Assembly (NCBI GenBank): GCA_965219405.1
Contig: OZ244736.1
Span: forward strand, 310,001 to 374,000
DNA: 64,000 nt
Origin: VXMO01 sp965219405
GTDB lineage: Bacteria > Chloroflexota > Dehalococcoidia > UBA6926
Direction: 5' to 3'
This document shows, one piece after another, positions 33,212-42,011 of the stretch (position 1 is its first letter; each line of letters starts with the position of its first letter). Position numbers and translations under genes: made by a program. The notes below the pieces were generated by a model. That model ran no database searches. It saw only the letters and a list, made by a program, of their open reading frames with translations, and was not told where the DNA came from.

Positions 33212-34483
33212 ATGTTACGAGCCCTTGGACGTTTCGCGCTGGCCCTAACAATCATCGTATTCAGCACGACCGCATTCTTCATATTCGCCGGATGCAACAT
33301 CGGCGGCGTTGAACAGGAAACCATACAGGTCACCTACGAGGCCGAACCGGTCGTGCAGACGCGGAACCCGACCGCCACGCCCGAATCCTCCGCCGCAACG
33401 CCGACATCCCAATCGACTACATCAACATCCTCTGGGGAGCAGAAGACCAGCACGCCGACAATCATCGAGCGCGATTTGGACGTCGTGACCGTTCTCGCCA
33501 AGGACGCCATTCCCGCCATCCGCGCGCCGGAGTTCGTAGACGTGGCCGGAGCCGAAGCGTGGATGAATGCCGACGAGCCGATCATCGGCGTGGAGCTCGA
33601 CGGTGATGCACGCGCCTATCCCGTCGCCATGCTCAGCCGCCATGAGATCGTCAACGACACCGTGGGAGGAGCGCCGATTGCGGTAACGTGGTGACCTCTC
33701 TGCTATACGGCCATCGTGTATGGCCGAGAGGTTCAGGGGCAGCTGCTGACATTCGGCGTCTCCGGCAAGCTCATCCTCAATAACCTGGTGATGTTCGATG
33801 ACCAGACGGACTCGGAATGGAGCCAAGCGTACGGCACGGCAATCTCCGGCCCGCTTGAGGGCGTGAAACTGGAGCTTGTGGCATCACGCTTGATGTCGTG
33901 GGAGGCGTGGAAAGCGCTGTACCCCGAGACGCAGGTGCTGGACAAGCGCGGCCGCTTTCAGAGGGACACCTACGACTCGTACTACACGGACCCGTCCGCC
34001 GGGATCCTGGGCCGAAACGTCCGAGACTTCAGGCTTGAAATCAAAGAACTTGTATTGGGTGTAGAGATTGGCACGGCAAAGCGCGCTTACGCCTACGATG
34101 ACCTTGCCAAGTCACCCATCGCGAACGACATCCTCGGCGGACTCGAAATCGTCGTCATCCATGAGCCGGAGGCAGGATTCGCCGCGGCGTGGAGTCGACT
34201 GCTGGACGATGAGGCTTACGCCATCGCACAAGGGCCTTTCGGCATGAACGCGCCGGATGTCTTGACCTTCGAGCAGGCAAACGAGGCTCAGTTGGAGGAC
34301 GCCCCGGCGGTTTCGGGCCCCGTGATGCGGGATCGCGAGACGGGTTCCATCTGGAGCGCGAGCACCGGCGAGGCGATTTTCGGTCCGCTAGAGGGTGCAA
34401 GCCTAATCCAGATCCCCACAACACCCTCATTCTGGTTCGCGTGGGTAGACCTCTTCCCGGACACCACGGTGTGGGGTGAATAG
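33212..34483 (+). CDS. DUF3179 lipoprotein with in-frame TGA, predicted selenocysteine at residue 161
   Basis: Read through the TGA at 33692-33694, this is a 423-aa protein. A signal peptide ends in a lipobox (FIFAGC), a Thr/Ser/Pro linker follows, and the DUF3179 domain begins near residue 88. DUF3179 proteins carry a CxxC at the end of a strand. The homologue at 55963-57531 reads GGQPFALAYCTLCGSG and this gene reads GGAPIAVTW-TGA-PLCYTA, so TGA replaces the first Cys exactly. Downstream the frame stays open for 263 codons with good family similarity. A hairpin at 33695-33731 fits a bacterial SECIS. An ordinary stop would leave a 160-aa fragment lacking the motif. The family's biochemical role is unknown. 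Confidence 0.85.
33695..33731 (+). promoter_or_regulatory. Predicted bacterial SECIS element (DUF3179 gene)
   Basis: Directly after the TGA, CCTCT/AGAGG forms the base and CGGCCAT/ATGGCCG a perfect 7-bp upper stem closed by CGTGT. The loop starts 20 nt after the TGA and contains GU, as SelB-binding SECIS loops do. Confidence 0.75.
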
Positions 34484-34507
34484 GGCGCTCCAAGCCGCGC
34501 CCTTGTT
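34482..34507 (+). terminator. Terminator overlapping the DUF3179 stop codon
   Basis: AGGGCGC/GCGCCCT stem with an 8-base loop followed by TGTT; the left arm includes part of the TAG stop. Confidence 0.6.
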
Positions 34508-34562
34508 ACAATAGCCGCGTCGGTTGGGGGATTGGACAGCAAACGACGGGGAGGATTGGGAC

Positions 34563-35405
34563 ATGACTGCAACGCAAGTACAAGAGAAGCACGTCACGGT
34601 GAACGGCGTACGTCTGCGCTATTTCGACTACGGCAATGAGGGCGCGATGCCGATGGTGTGCCTGCACGGCCACACGGGGCAGGCCCACATCTGGGACGAG
34701 TTCGCGGAAGCGATGGCCCCCAATTTCCACGTCGTCACCATTGATCAGCGCGGCCACGGCGAGAGTGAACACGCCTCAACCGGCTACATGCGCGATCGTT
34801 TCGTCGAAGACCTCGATGAGCTCGTTGTTGCCTTGGGATTCGACCGATTTGTGCTCGTCGGCCTCTCCATGGGCGGCTGGCACTCCCTGCTTTACACGGG
34901 CGAGAAGCATCCCGAAAAGGTGGAGCGCATCGTCATCGTCGATATTGGACCGGAATCCAGCGAGCGAGCGCAGCAGGAGTGGGGCAATCGCCCCCCGACG
35001 CCCATGTCCTTCGCAAGCGTCGATGAGGCCGTCGCGTCGGCGCGCGACGGCAACCCATGGGCATCGGATGAGCGACTCCGCAAGGATACTGAGGAGAAGC
35101 TGAAGCAGACGGCTGACGGCACATGGACGTGGAGGGCCGATGAGGCGCTATTCAACGTCCCGCTCGCGGACGGCACGGATGAGACTCTGATCAACCGCTA
35201 CTGGAAGGCGCTTGAGACCATCGAGCAGCCGATACTGGAGGTGCGCGGACTGGAAAGCCCCCTGCTGGACGACAAGCTCAGGGACAAGATGATCGCGACG
35301 GCAAAGAACCTCTCATGGGTGGACATCCCTGACGCCGGCCACGTCGTGACGGTGGACAAGCCGCAAGAGTTCATCGCCGCCACCCGGGAGTTTTTGGGGG
35401 TATAG
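34563..35405 (+). CDS. Alpha/beta-hydrolase
   Basis: 280 aa from the ATG at 34563, which follows GGGGAGGATTGG; an upstream extension to 34524 contains that ribosome-binding site. The features are typical: oxyanion HGHTG, the strand-turn DQRGHGES, a nucleophile elbow GLSMGG with the Ser near residue 102, and a C-terminal DAGHVV histidine. Such enzymes hydrolyse esters, lactones, epoxides or C-C bonds, and nothing here selects one. The gene stands alone between a terminator and the nuclease-like gene. Confidence 0.87.
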   Translation: MTATQVQEKHVTVNGVRLRYFDYGNEGAMPMVCLHGHTGQAHIWDEFAEAMAPNFHVVTIDQRGHGESEHASTGYMRDRFVEDLDELVVALGFDRFVLVGLSMGGWHSLLYTGEKHPEKVERIVIVDIGPESSERAQQEWGNRPPTPMSFASVDEAVASARDGNPWASDERLRKDTEEKLKQTADGTWTWRADEALFNVPLADGTDETLINRYWKALETIEQPILEVRGLESPLLDDKLRDKMIATAKNLSWVDIPDAGHVVTVDKPQEFIAATREFLGV

Positions 35406-35469
35406 CTCAGAGGAATGCCCCTGAATTCCAGTCATTCGAAGACGTTGTTAGATTGAGGGAAGTGGTGTA

Positions 35470-36333
35470 GTGGCGCTGCCGGAATTTGTCATCGCGAAGA
35501 CTGTTAGTCTCAAGAATCACGCGGAACTCACCGAGCGTTGGCTTCATGAGTACTTGGTCGAGAATACTGCTCTTCTCGGCTTGGGCGACCTTGAGGTCAG
35601 GGATAGCGAGCGTCGCCAACCAAGTGGAGGGCGACTCGACCTTCTGCTCCAGGATGTTGAAACGTCAACCCGATACGAAGTTGAGATCCAGCTCGGGGCA
35701 GTAGATGAGTCCCACATTATCCGCACCATCGAATATTGGGACATCGAACGCCGTCGTTATCCGCAGTATCAACATGTGGCGGTCATCGTGGCGGAGAATG
35801 TAACTAGTCGCTTCCTGAACGTCATCTCTCTACTCAACCGTTCAATTCCACTGATCGCAATACAGATCAACTGTGTCAAAGTCAATGAGTCCCACACACT
35901 GATTGCGACTCGCGTTGTTGATTTGACCTCACTTGGTACAGAAGAAGAAGACGAGGGCGAAGCCGTTGACAGAGCATTGTGGGAACAAAAGGCGTCGAAG
36001 CAATCTTTAGACGTCACAGACGAATTGGCCAATCTTATCCGAGAACTTCAGCCCGACATTGAACTAAAATATAACAAGCACTACATCGGCCTCGAATTTG
36101 GTGGTAAGGTCCAAAATTTCGTGGTGTTCCGACCGCGAAAATCCTACGTCTTGGCAGAGTTCAAAATCCCAAGTGATCACGAATTAGATTTCTTGCTTGA
36201 TACAGGTCGTTTGGAAGTCGTACCTTCAAATGCTCTCTATGGAACCTATCGGGTTAATGTCCGCGAAGCCGACATTACGGAACGGCTTGACGCTTTGAAG
36301 GATCTCGTGCGTAGGGCTCACGAAGCTAATTAG
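35470..36333 (+). CDS. PD-(D/E)XK nuclease-like protein, DUF5655-type C-terminus (predicted)
   Basis: 287 aa, GTG start. Residues 50-75 contain GGRLDLLLQD (D57) and RYEVEIQLG (E72-x-Q74), the D...(E)xQ/K signature of restriction-like nuclease folds. A conserved helix region (HIIRTIEYWDIERRRYP) follows. The C-terminal part (about 195-285, KYNKHYIGLEFGGKVQNFVV) resembles the small DUF5655-type domain that often accompanies such nucleases. AT content is higher than in neighbours, suggesting acquisition. A role in defence or DNA repair is likely for the fold but not shown. No methylase or helicase is adjacent. Confidence 0.6.
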   Translation: MALPEFVIAKTVSLKNHAELTERWLHEYLVENTALLGLGDLEVRDSERRQPSGGRLDLLLQDVETSTRYEVEIQLGAVDESHIIRTIEYWDIERRRYPQYQHVAVIVAENVTSRFLNVISLLNRSIPLIAIQINCVKVNESHTLIATRVVDLTSLGTEEEDEGEAVDRALWEQKASKQSLDVTDELANLIRELQPDIELKYNKHYIGLEFGGKVQNFVVFRPRKSYVLAEFKIPSDHELDFLLDTGRLEVVPSNALYGTYRVNVREADITERLDALKDLVRRAHEAN

Positions 36334-36366
36334 TCGTTTTCCCGGAAATGACTGTAGGTAATCCAC

Positions 36367-36389
36367 AGGGCGGCTCATGAGCCGTCCCT
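36367..36389 (-). terminator. Hairpin terminator of the hydantoinase/thioredoxin operon
   Basis: AGGGCGGCTCATGAGCCGTCCCT: an almost perfect palindrome 6 bp after the stop of the last thioredoxin-like gene. No long T run follows. Confidence 0.6.
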
Positions 36390-36394
36390 GCCCG

Positions 36395-37297
36395 CTACCC
36401 CGCCACCTCGTCCAGCGCCTCTCTCCATTCGCGGGAGGATAGGCTGCCGTAGCCGCCGCGGTATGTGATGACACCGTTGCCATCGATGACGACCTTCGAT
36501 GATTGGCTGGTGATGCGGTAGTCGAGGAGCACATCGCCGTTATAGGGCGCCATTTCCCACGGGTAGCCGTGGCGATTGGAGTAGGACCGCACATCCCCCT
36601 CCCCCTCCGACGGATCCGTGCCGATGCCCAGAATCGTCACTCGATCTTCGTAGTCCTCGTAAACACTCTTGAGGGTCTGCAACTCAGACCGACACGTCGG
36701 TCACCAGGTTGCGAAGAAGTACAGGACAATGGGCTGGTTGGCCTGTTTGTAGTCCGTCAGCGAGCGCGTCACGCCGTCCGTCGTCGTCACTTCAAAGTCC
36801 GGCGCTGACTGCCCTACGCGATTGCCTGTTGGAGGCGCGGGTGGCGCCGGAGTGTTCGTCGGAGGGACGGGAGTTGGAGTGTCGGTTGGCGGGATTTCGG
36901 CTGGTGGCGCCGAGGTTGGCGTCTCTGTCGCCGTCGGGCCCTCACTCCCGGACGTTGAGTCGGACCTTACCGCAGGCGCGGTCGGCTCCGCTGTTCCGGG
37001 CAGCAGTGCCGGTGGTGTGACCTGCGGCTCCCTCTCAAGGGCGCCTTCAACGGTCGGCTCTAGTGAGATTGAGGACGCAGCATCCGGTGTCGCCTGTCCA
37101 ATTGAACCTTGGGAGACAGCCTGTGACGTGGGCGTGGAGGTCGGCACGGCGGCCGGTTGCGTCGGTGGAATAGTTGTGGCCGGCGGCCCCGCATCGTCGA
37201 GTCGCCCACATGCAACGGCGCCAATGACAATCGCCGCCGCCATTAGGAGCGCAACGACACGCGCCATAACGAAGGAGCGAACAACCTGTTTCAGCAT
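36395..37297 (-). CDS. Thioredoxin-like lipoprotein with in-frame TGA, predicted selenocysteine at residue 199
   Basis: Read through the TGA at 36701-36703, this is 300 aa. An N-terminal signal with lipobox (GAVAC) is followed by a long Pro/Thr/Ser linker (about 35-150) and a TlpA/peroxiredoxin-like thioredoxin domain. The active site is FFATW-TGA-PTCRSELQ, where family members have WCPxC, so Sec would replace the resolving-pair N-terminal Cys. After the TGA the frame continues through normal thioredoxin elements (strand VTILGIGTDPSE, helix, cis-Pro-region equivalent QSSKVVIDGNG). A SECIS-like hairpin follows the TGA. The gene is 21 bp downstream of a paralogue with the same feature. It probably acts as an extracytoplasmic membrane-tethered reductase. 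Confidence 0.87.
36674..36690 (-). promoter_or_regulatory. Predicted bacterial SECIS element (first thioredoxin-like gene)
   Basis: On the minus strand GGTCTG/CAGACC closes the loop AGTTG, which starts 16 nt after the TGA. The loop contains GUU, and stem and loop are nearly identical to those in the paralogue. Confidence 0.75.
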
Positions 37298-37318
37298 CTC
37301 GTATTCGGGCGGTCTTTG

Positions 37319-37909
37319 CTACGCCGTCACCGCGTCCAGCGCCTCGCGCCAGTTACCCTCGCCCATGGTGCGAGAGAGTTGGCGCAGCGTGATGATACCG
37401 TCGCCGTCAATGATCACCTTCGACGGTTGGCTCCTGATGCCGAACGTGGTCATGACATCGCCGTGATGCACAGCCATTTCCCACGGGTATCCCTGTCGTT
37501 CCGCGTACGAGATGATCGTGTCCGCGCTCTCCGACGGATCGACGCCCACTGCGATGAAAGCAACTTCATCCTCGTAGTCGGCATATGCGCTCTTGGCGGT
37601 CTGCAACTCAGACCGGCAGGATGGTCACCAGCTTGCGAAGAAATAGACGACGACAGGCTGATTAGCCTGTTTGAAATCGGTCAATGAGCGGGTGATTCCG
37701 TCTGTGGTAGTGACGGAGAAGTCCGGCGCGAGGTTGCCGACACGGTTGCCGATCTCCGGCGCGGCGTCAGAAGATGCATCACCAGTGGGCGCGTCCGCAG
37801 GCGCGTCATCCGCAGTCTCTGTGCCGCACGCGACGGCCAGCATCATCAGCGCCGCCACCAACAGCGTGCCGAGCAAAACACCGGGCCACGTCTGCAATCG
37901 TATGCTCAC
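37319..37909 (-). CDS. Thioredoxin-like lipoprotein with in-frame TGA, predicted selenocysteine at residue 95
   Basis: 196 aa from a GTG at 37909 with GGAGGAG about 8 bases upstream; a longer frame to 38008 would run into hyuB and hide the signal peptide. Lipobox LAVAC is near residue 27, then a short Ala/Asp-rich linker and a thioredoxin domain starting NRVGNLAPDFSVTTTDG. The active site is FFASW-TGA-PSCRSELQ (TGA at 37625-37627). About half the domain is identical to the next gene. It lies 19 bp after the hydantoinase B stop, so it is probably the third gene of the hyuA-hyuB operon. Confidence 0.88.
37597..37615 (-). promoter_or_regulatory. Predicted bacterial SECIS element (second thioredoxin-like gene)
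   Basis: CGGTCTG/CAGACCG, a perfect 7-bp stem with loop AGTTG starting 16 nt after the TGA. It is the same loop as in the adjacent paralogue, with one extra base pair. Confidence 0.77.
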
Positions 37910-37928
37910 AGGTCCGTCTCCTCCGTGT

Positions 37929-39539
37929 TTATGGCGGTGAGCCGGGCACGCCCCAACCGCCGCCGCCGGGCGTCTCAATGGTAAGCCTGTCACCACGTAC
38001 AACGTCAATGGTGACGGTGGCCGGCAGTTCCTCTACCTGGTCAGATTCCATTCTACGCAAGCTATTCCGGCCCGGCGTACCGTCAGTTCCTCCCGCAAGG
38101 CCCCACGCCCCGCGTGAACGTCGTTCCGTCAGCAGTGATACCGTCGCATCGCCCAGGAACTCAACGGTGCGAACGAGTCCGTCACCACCAAGGAATCGCC
38201 CCGCGCCGCCGGAGTCGCGCCGCACCCCGTACTCCAGCACACGGAACGGATATTGATACTCCAGCGCCTCGATAGGCGTGTTGAGCGTGTTGGTCATATG
38301 GCTGTGTATCGCGGATTCGCCCGGCCCATCCGGACTCGCGCCGACGCCGCCTGCAAGCGTTTCATAGTAGGCAAAAGGTTGGCCGGTGCGCGGATCCGTG
38401 CCGCCGATGGTGACGTTGTTCATCGTTCCCTGGCTGGCAGCCGGAATGCGATCCGGCAGCACCGGGGCAAGCGCGCCAAAGACGACGTCCACGATGCGCT
38501 GCGATGTTTCCACGTTTCCGGCGGCGACGGCGCGCGGCGGGCGCGGATTCACCAGCGACCCCTCCGGCGTGATTACCTCCACCGACACAAATGAGCCGTG
38601 ATTGGCCGGGGCGCGCGATCCGGCGAGGCATCGAACGCAGTACTGCACCGCCGAAACAGTCACAGCACGCACGGCATTGATATTGCTGAGCGGCTGTTCC
38701 GGTGATGTCCCTGTGAAATCGACAATAAGCGACCCGTCCCCGTCGCTCGTGATAGTCACGGCAATACGTGGCCGTTCCGCGCCGGGCGCGGGTGGTTCCA
38801 TGTCGTCCTCAAACGTGTACTGCCCCGCCGGGATGTCGCGCAGCGCCGCCCGCACGATGCGTTCGGCATACTCGATGAGAGCCACGCCATGTTCGGTCAC
38901 CGTTTGCCAGCCGTAACGCTCAATCAGCGCCTCATAGCGTCCCTCACCGATGCGGTTGGCGGCGATCTGCGCGGCAAGGTCGCCACGACGTTCATCCGGC
39001 GTGCGCACGTTGCGCATAAAGAGCTCGATAGCCTCTTCATTGAGAGTTCCTGCCCTTGCAAGCCTGATGGGAGGGACAATGAACCCCTCCTGGTAGATTG
39101 ACGTGGACGCGGGCATGGAACCAGGGGCCATGCCGCCCACGTCCGCGTGGTGGGCGCGCGTGGCGACGAATCCCGCAAGTGTCCCGGCCTCGCCGCCCTC
39201 AGCGCCCTCGGGAATGAACACAGGTGAGATCAGCGTCAGATCCGGCAGATGCGTCCCACCGAGATAGGGGTCATTGAGGGCGATGAGGTCGCCGGGCGCG
39301 AACGACTCGAACCGCTCGATGGCGGCCTGCACGGACGCGGGCATCGCGCCGAGATGGACGGGGATGTGCTCTGCCTGCGCCAGAATGCGGCCGTCGGCGT
39401 CAAAAACGGCGCAGGAAAAATCTCGCCTTTCCTTGATATTCGGCGACCACGCCGTCCGTCCCAACACTGCGCCCATCTCCTCAGCGATGGCCGCAAAGAG
39501 ACGCCTAAAGACCTCAAGCGAGATTGCGTCAACGCTCAT
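37929..39539 (-). CDS. hyuB: Hydantoinase B/5-oxoprolinase-type subunit
   Basis: 536 aa from the ATG at 39539, which overlaps the hyuA stop (ATGA); a 5' extension to 39593 is unneeded. It has the hydantoinase_B signature ALNDPYLGGTHLPDLTLI and GGGGWGVPGSPP at the C-terminus. With the A subunit it forms an ATP-dependent amide-ring hydrolase or carboxylase-type enzyme: N-methylhydantoin, 5-oxoproline, acetophenone and acetone are known substrates of the family. The genuine substrate here is unknown. Two thioredoxin-like genes follow closely. Confidence 0.93.
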   Translation of the reverse strand: MSVDAISLEVFRRLFAAIAEEMGAVLGRTAWSPNIKERRDFSCAVFDADGRILAQAEHIPVHLGAMPASVQAAIERFESFAPGDLIALNDPYLGGTHLPDLTLISPVFIPEGAEGGEAGTLAGFVATRAHHADVGGMAPGSMPASTSIYQEGFIVPPIRLARAGTLNEEAIELFMRNVRTPDERRGDLAAQIAANRIGEGRYEALIERYGWQTVTEHGVALIEYAERIVRAALRDIPAGQYTFEDDMEPPAPGAERPRIAVTITSDGDGSLIVDFTGTSPEQPLSNINAVRAVTVSAVQYCVRCLAGSRAPANHGSFVSVEVITPEGSLVNPRPPRAVAAGNVETSQRIVDVVFGALAPVLPDRIPAASQGTMNNVTIGGTDPRTGQPFAYYETLAGGVGASPDGPGESAIHSHMTNTLNTPIEALEYQYPFRVLEYGVRRDSGGAGRFLGGDGLVRTVEFLGDATVSLLTERRSRGAWGLAGGTDGTPGRNSLRRMESDQVEELPATVTIDVVRGDRLTIETPGGGGWGVPGSPP

Positions 39540-41533
39540 GCAGGCACCCTTTCGAGGATCAGATTCAGATGCCCATCGACTCGGCCAACCCACCCCGGCG
39601 GCACGTACGTGGTGCAGTCCGTTTGCGTCAGGACGGCGGGGCCCTCAATCGGATTGCCGACGAGCAGCGCATTACGGTCATAGAGCGGGGCGGCAGACTC
39701 CCCCGCGTCCGTCGTCAACGTGGTCTCGCCAAGCAGTGCATGACTCGCGTCCGGCCCGCCCTCTGCGTCCACAACGACGAATTCCGGACGGCGCACCGGT
39801 ATAGTTGCCCGCAGCCGCAGCGTGACGACCTCAGTCGGCCACTCGGGATGACTGTGATCGAAACGGCGTTGATGGGCGGCGTGAAAACGCTCCTCAAGCG
39901 AAAGGGCGTCCTGCGGATCCAATGGAATTGACAGTTCATATCCCTGGCCCTGATAGCGGATGTCTGCCGAAGCTGAAAATGTCGCTTGGGCGGCAGGGAG
40001 GCCAACGGCTTTCAGGTCTTCTCGCGCGTCGTTCTCGATCTCACCCAGCAGCCGTGCAATCTCCTCCTCTGACGTGTCTGACAAATCACGCATGGCGGTT
40101 CTCGAATAATCGCGCGTCACGTCCACGCTCAGCATCCCCCATGCGGAGAGCGCCCCGGGCATACGCGGGATGAGCACGCTCCGGATGCCGAGTCCGTCCG
40201 CAAGTTCACAGGCATGAAGCGGCCCCGCGCCGCCGAATGCCACCAGCATAAAGTCACGCGGATCATGTCCCCGCTCCAATGAAACGACCCGCAGAGCCTG
40301 CTCCATGTTCGTGTTTGCCACCTGCACCACGCCCGCAGCCGCCTGTCGGGGGGTTACGCCCAACTCCTGCGCGACTGTGCCAATCGCCGCAATCGCCGCG
40401 CCACCGTCAAGCGCCATCCTTCCCGCGAGCGGCCTGTCCGCCGGTAGTCTGCCCAGCACGATGTTGGCATCCGTCACCGTCGGCCCGCCGCCACGCCCAT
40501 ACGCGGCCGGCCCGGGGTCTGCGCCCGCCGATTGCGGCCCAACGGTCAGCGCGCCGCCGGTGTCGACGACGGCCAGAGAGCCTCCGCCCGCTCCAACGGT
40601 ATGGATATCCACGATGGGCACGCGGATGGGGTATCCGCCCATGCCGCCCTCGGATGTGCGCTGAACCTCGCCGTCGCACAACGACACGTCCGTTGACGTG
40701 CCGCCCATGTCCAGCGTGATGATGCGGTCGAAACCGGCCGCGCGTGCCACCTCAAACGCTCCTACAACGCCCCCCGCAGGCCCGCTCAGCAACGTTTCCA
40801 CCGGGAAGCTGCTTGCCTGCCGGATGGTCATGCTACCGCCGTTGGACGACATGATCCTCACTGATGATTCAACCGACTCGTCAATGCGGGACAAGTACGA
40901 CTGCATGACAGGCGCGACGTAGGCATTCAGGACGGTCGTCGCCGTTCGCTCGTACTCGCGGAACTCCGGCACGACCTCACTTGAAAGGGAGATTGGAAAG
41001 TCGGCGGGCAGGCGGAGTTTCAGCGCCTCTCGAACAGCCTGCTCATGCTCCGGGTGAAGGAACGAGAAGAGAAGCGCGACAGCCACGGAATCCGCGTCGG
41101 ACAAGGCGATTGCCTCAGCGAGCGCGTCTAGCTCCGCTTTGTTCGGCGCCCTGAGAACCTCACCCTCCGCCGTTATACGCTCATCAAGCTCAAAGCGCAG
41201 GTCGCGGGACACGAGGGGAACGGGGCGGGAGACGCGCAGGCTGTAGAGGTCGTTGCGCGCCTGCCGACCAATCTCGATAACGTCCGCCATGCCGCGCGTC
41301 GTGATGAGCGCCGTCCGCGCCCCGCGTCGTTGCAGCACAGCGTTCGTGCCGACAGTGCTGCCGTGGACGATATCGTCGGAGCGGTCGCCGTCCTCGCCGA
41401 TCTCCGCCACACCCGCAAGGAATGATTGGGCAGGGTCTGCGGGAGTGGACGGGATCTTGATGAGCCGAATCGAGCCGTCCTCATCAACGCGGATAATGTC
41501 CGTGAACGTCCCGCCGGTGTCGATCCCAATCAT
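39536..41533 (-). CDS. hyuA: Hydantoinase A/5-oxoprolinase-type subunit
   Basis: 665 aa. The N-terminus MIGIDTGGTFTDIIRVDEDG is the phosphate-binding motif of the ASKHA-like hydantoinase_A fold, repeated in LDMGGTSTDVSLCDG. It supplies the ATPase part of the A/B complex. It overlaps hyuB by 4 bp and starts 15 bp after the small unknown gene at 41549-41986, so the operon probably begins at 42677. Confidence 0.94.
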   Translation of the reverse strand: MIGIDTGGTFTDIIRVDEDGSIRLIKIPSTPADPAQSFLAGVAEIGEDGDRSDDIVHGSTVGTNAVLQRRGARTALITTRGMADVIEIGRQARNDLYSLRVSRPVPLVSRDLRFELDERITAEGEVLRAPNKAELDALAEAIALSDADSVAVALLFSFLHPEHEQAVREALKLRLPADFPISLSSEVVPEFREYERTATTVLNAYVAPVMQSYLSRIDESVESSVRIMSSNGGSMTIRQASSFPVETLLSGPAGGVVGAFEVARAAGFDRIITLDMGGTSTDVSLCDGEVQRTSEGGMGGYPIRVPIVDIHTVGAGGGSLAVVDTGGALTVGPQSAGADPGPAAYGRGGGPTVTDANIVLGRLPADRPLAGRMALDGGAAIAAIGTVAQELGVTPRQAAAGVVQVANTNMEQALRVVSLERGHDPRDFMLVAFGGAGPLHACELADGLGIRSVLIPRMPGALSAWGMLSVDVTRDYSRTAMRDLSDTSEEEIARLLGEIENDAREDLKAVGLPAAQATFSASADIRYQGQGYELSIPLDPQDALSLEERFHAAHQRRFDHSHPEWPTEVVTLRLRATIPVRRPEFVVVDAEGGPDASHALLGETTLTTDAGESAAPLYDRNALLVGNPIEGPAVLTQTDCTTYVPPGWVGRVDGHLNLILERVPA

Positions 41534-41548
41534 GGGACGGTTCCCCGT

Positions 41549-41986
41549 CTAGGGGGACGGCGGCGGCCCGCCCAGGTGCAGTGGGTCCGGGTCGTTGTGC
41601 CATTCATCCTGCCCGGACTCAACGAGGAGCGGCGCCTCCTGCGCCACGTTCCCGTCAACCACCGCCTGCACCAGGAACAGACCATCATTCTCAGCCTGGA
41701 TGCCGATGCTCATGAAGAATTGGTGGCCCTGGACCGGCAGGAGATTTGCCGTGATCGGCTCACTTTTTACGATTTCCATCCCATTCGGGTCCAGCACCCG
41801 CAGGATGAGTTCATGCGTGCCCTCGCCGTGCAAACGGCAGTAGATGGAAAACTGGAACGCCATGGGGAACTGCTGCGCCCCGACAGTGTCAAAGATGCCG
41901 ATGACGTGCGCCCGACCACGCTCGTCACGGAAAGAGTCTTGCCCCAACAGCAGGGCCGTGACGCGGACGTTTGTGGAATCGGTCAT
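41549..41986 (-). CDS. DUF6941-like small protein
   Basis: 145 aa, beta-rich. The opening VRVTALLLGQDSFRDERGRA, then GIFDTVGAQQFPMAFQFSIYCRL, and a later ILRVLDPNG resemble the DUF6941 family of small proteins of unknown function. It sits between an unknown zinc-motif gene and hyuA with short gaps (25 and 15 bp), implying cotranscription. Confidence 0.65.
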   Translation of the reverse strand: MTDSTNVRVTALLLGQDSFRDERGRAHVIGIFDTVGAQQFPMAFQFSIYCRLHGEGTHELILRVLDPNGMEIVKSEPITANLLPVQGHQFFMSIGIQAENDGLFLVQAVVDGNVAQEAPLLVESGQDEWHNDPDPLHLGGPPPSP

Positions 41987-42011
41987 AGGCGAGGAGATTC
42001 ACACGGGGCCA

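Noticed and set aside
33212..33694. Separate 160-aa and downstream short genes instead of one DUF3179 gene
   Set aside because: Neither half would hold a complete domain, and the frame is continuous across the TGA.
33692..37627. Reassignment of TGA to tryptophan or another amino acid throughout the genome
   Set aside because: TGA is the normal stop of several genes here (for example the ends at 1103, 2533 and 3525), so it is not globally reassigned. The three in-frame TGAs are all at redox-cysteine positions with hairpins behind them.
37910..38008. N-terminal extension of the second thioredoxin-like gene to 38008
   Set aside because: It runs into hyuB and hides a clear lipoprotein signal. 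The GTG at 37909 has a good ribosome-binding site.
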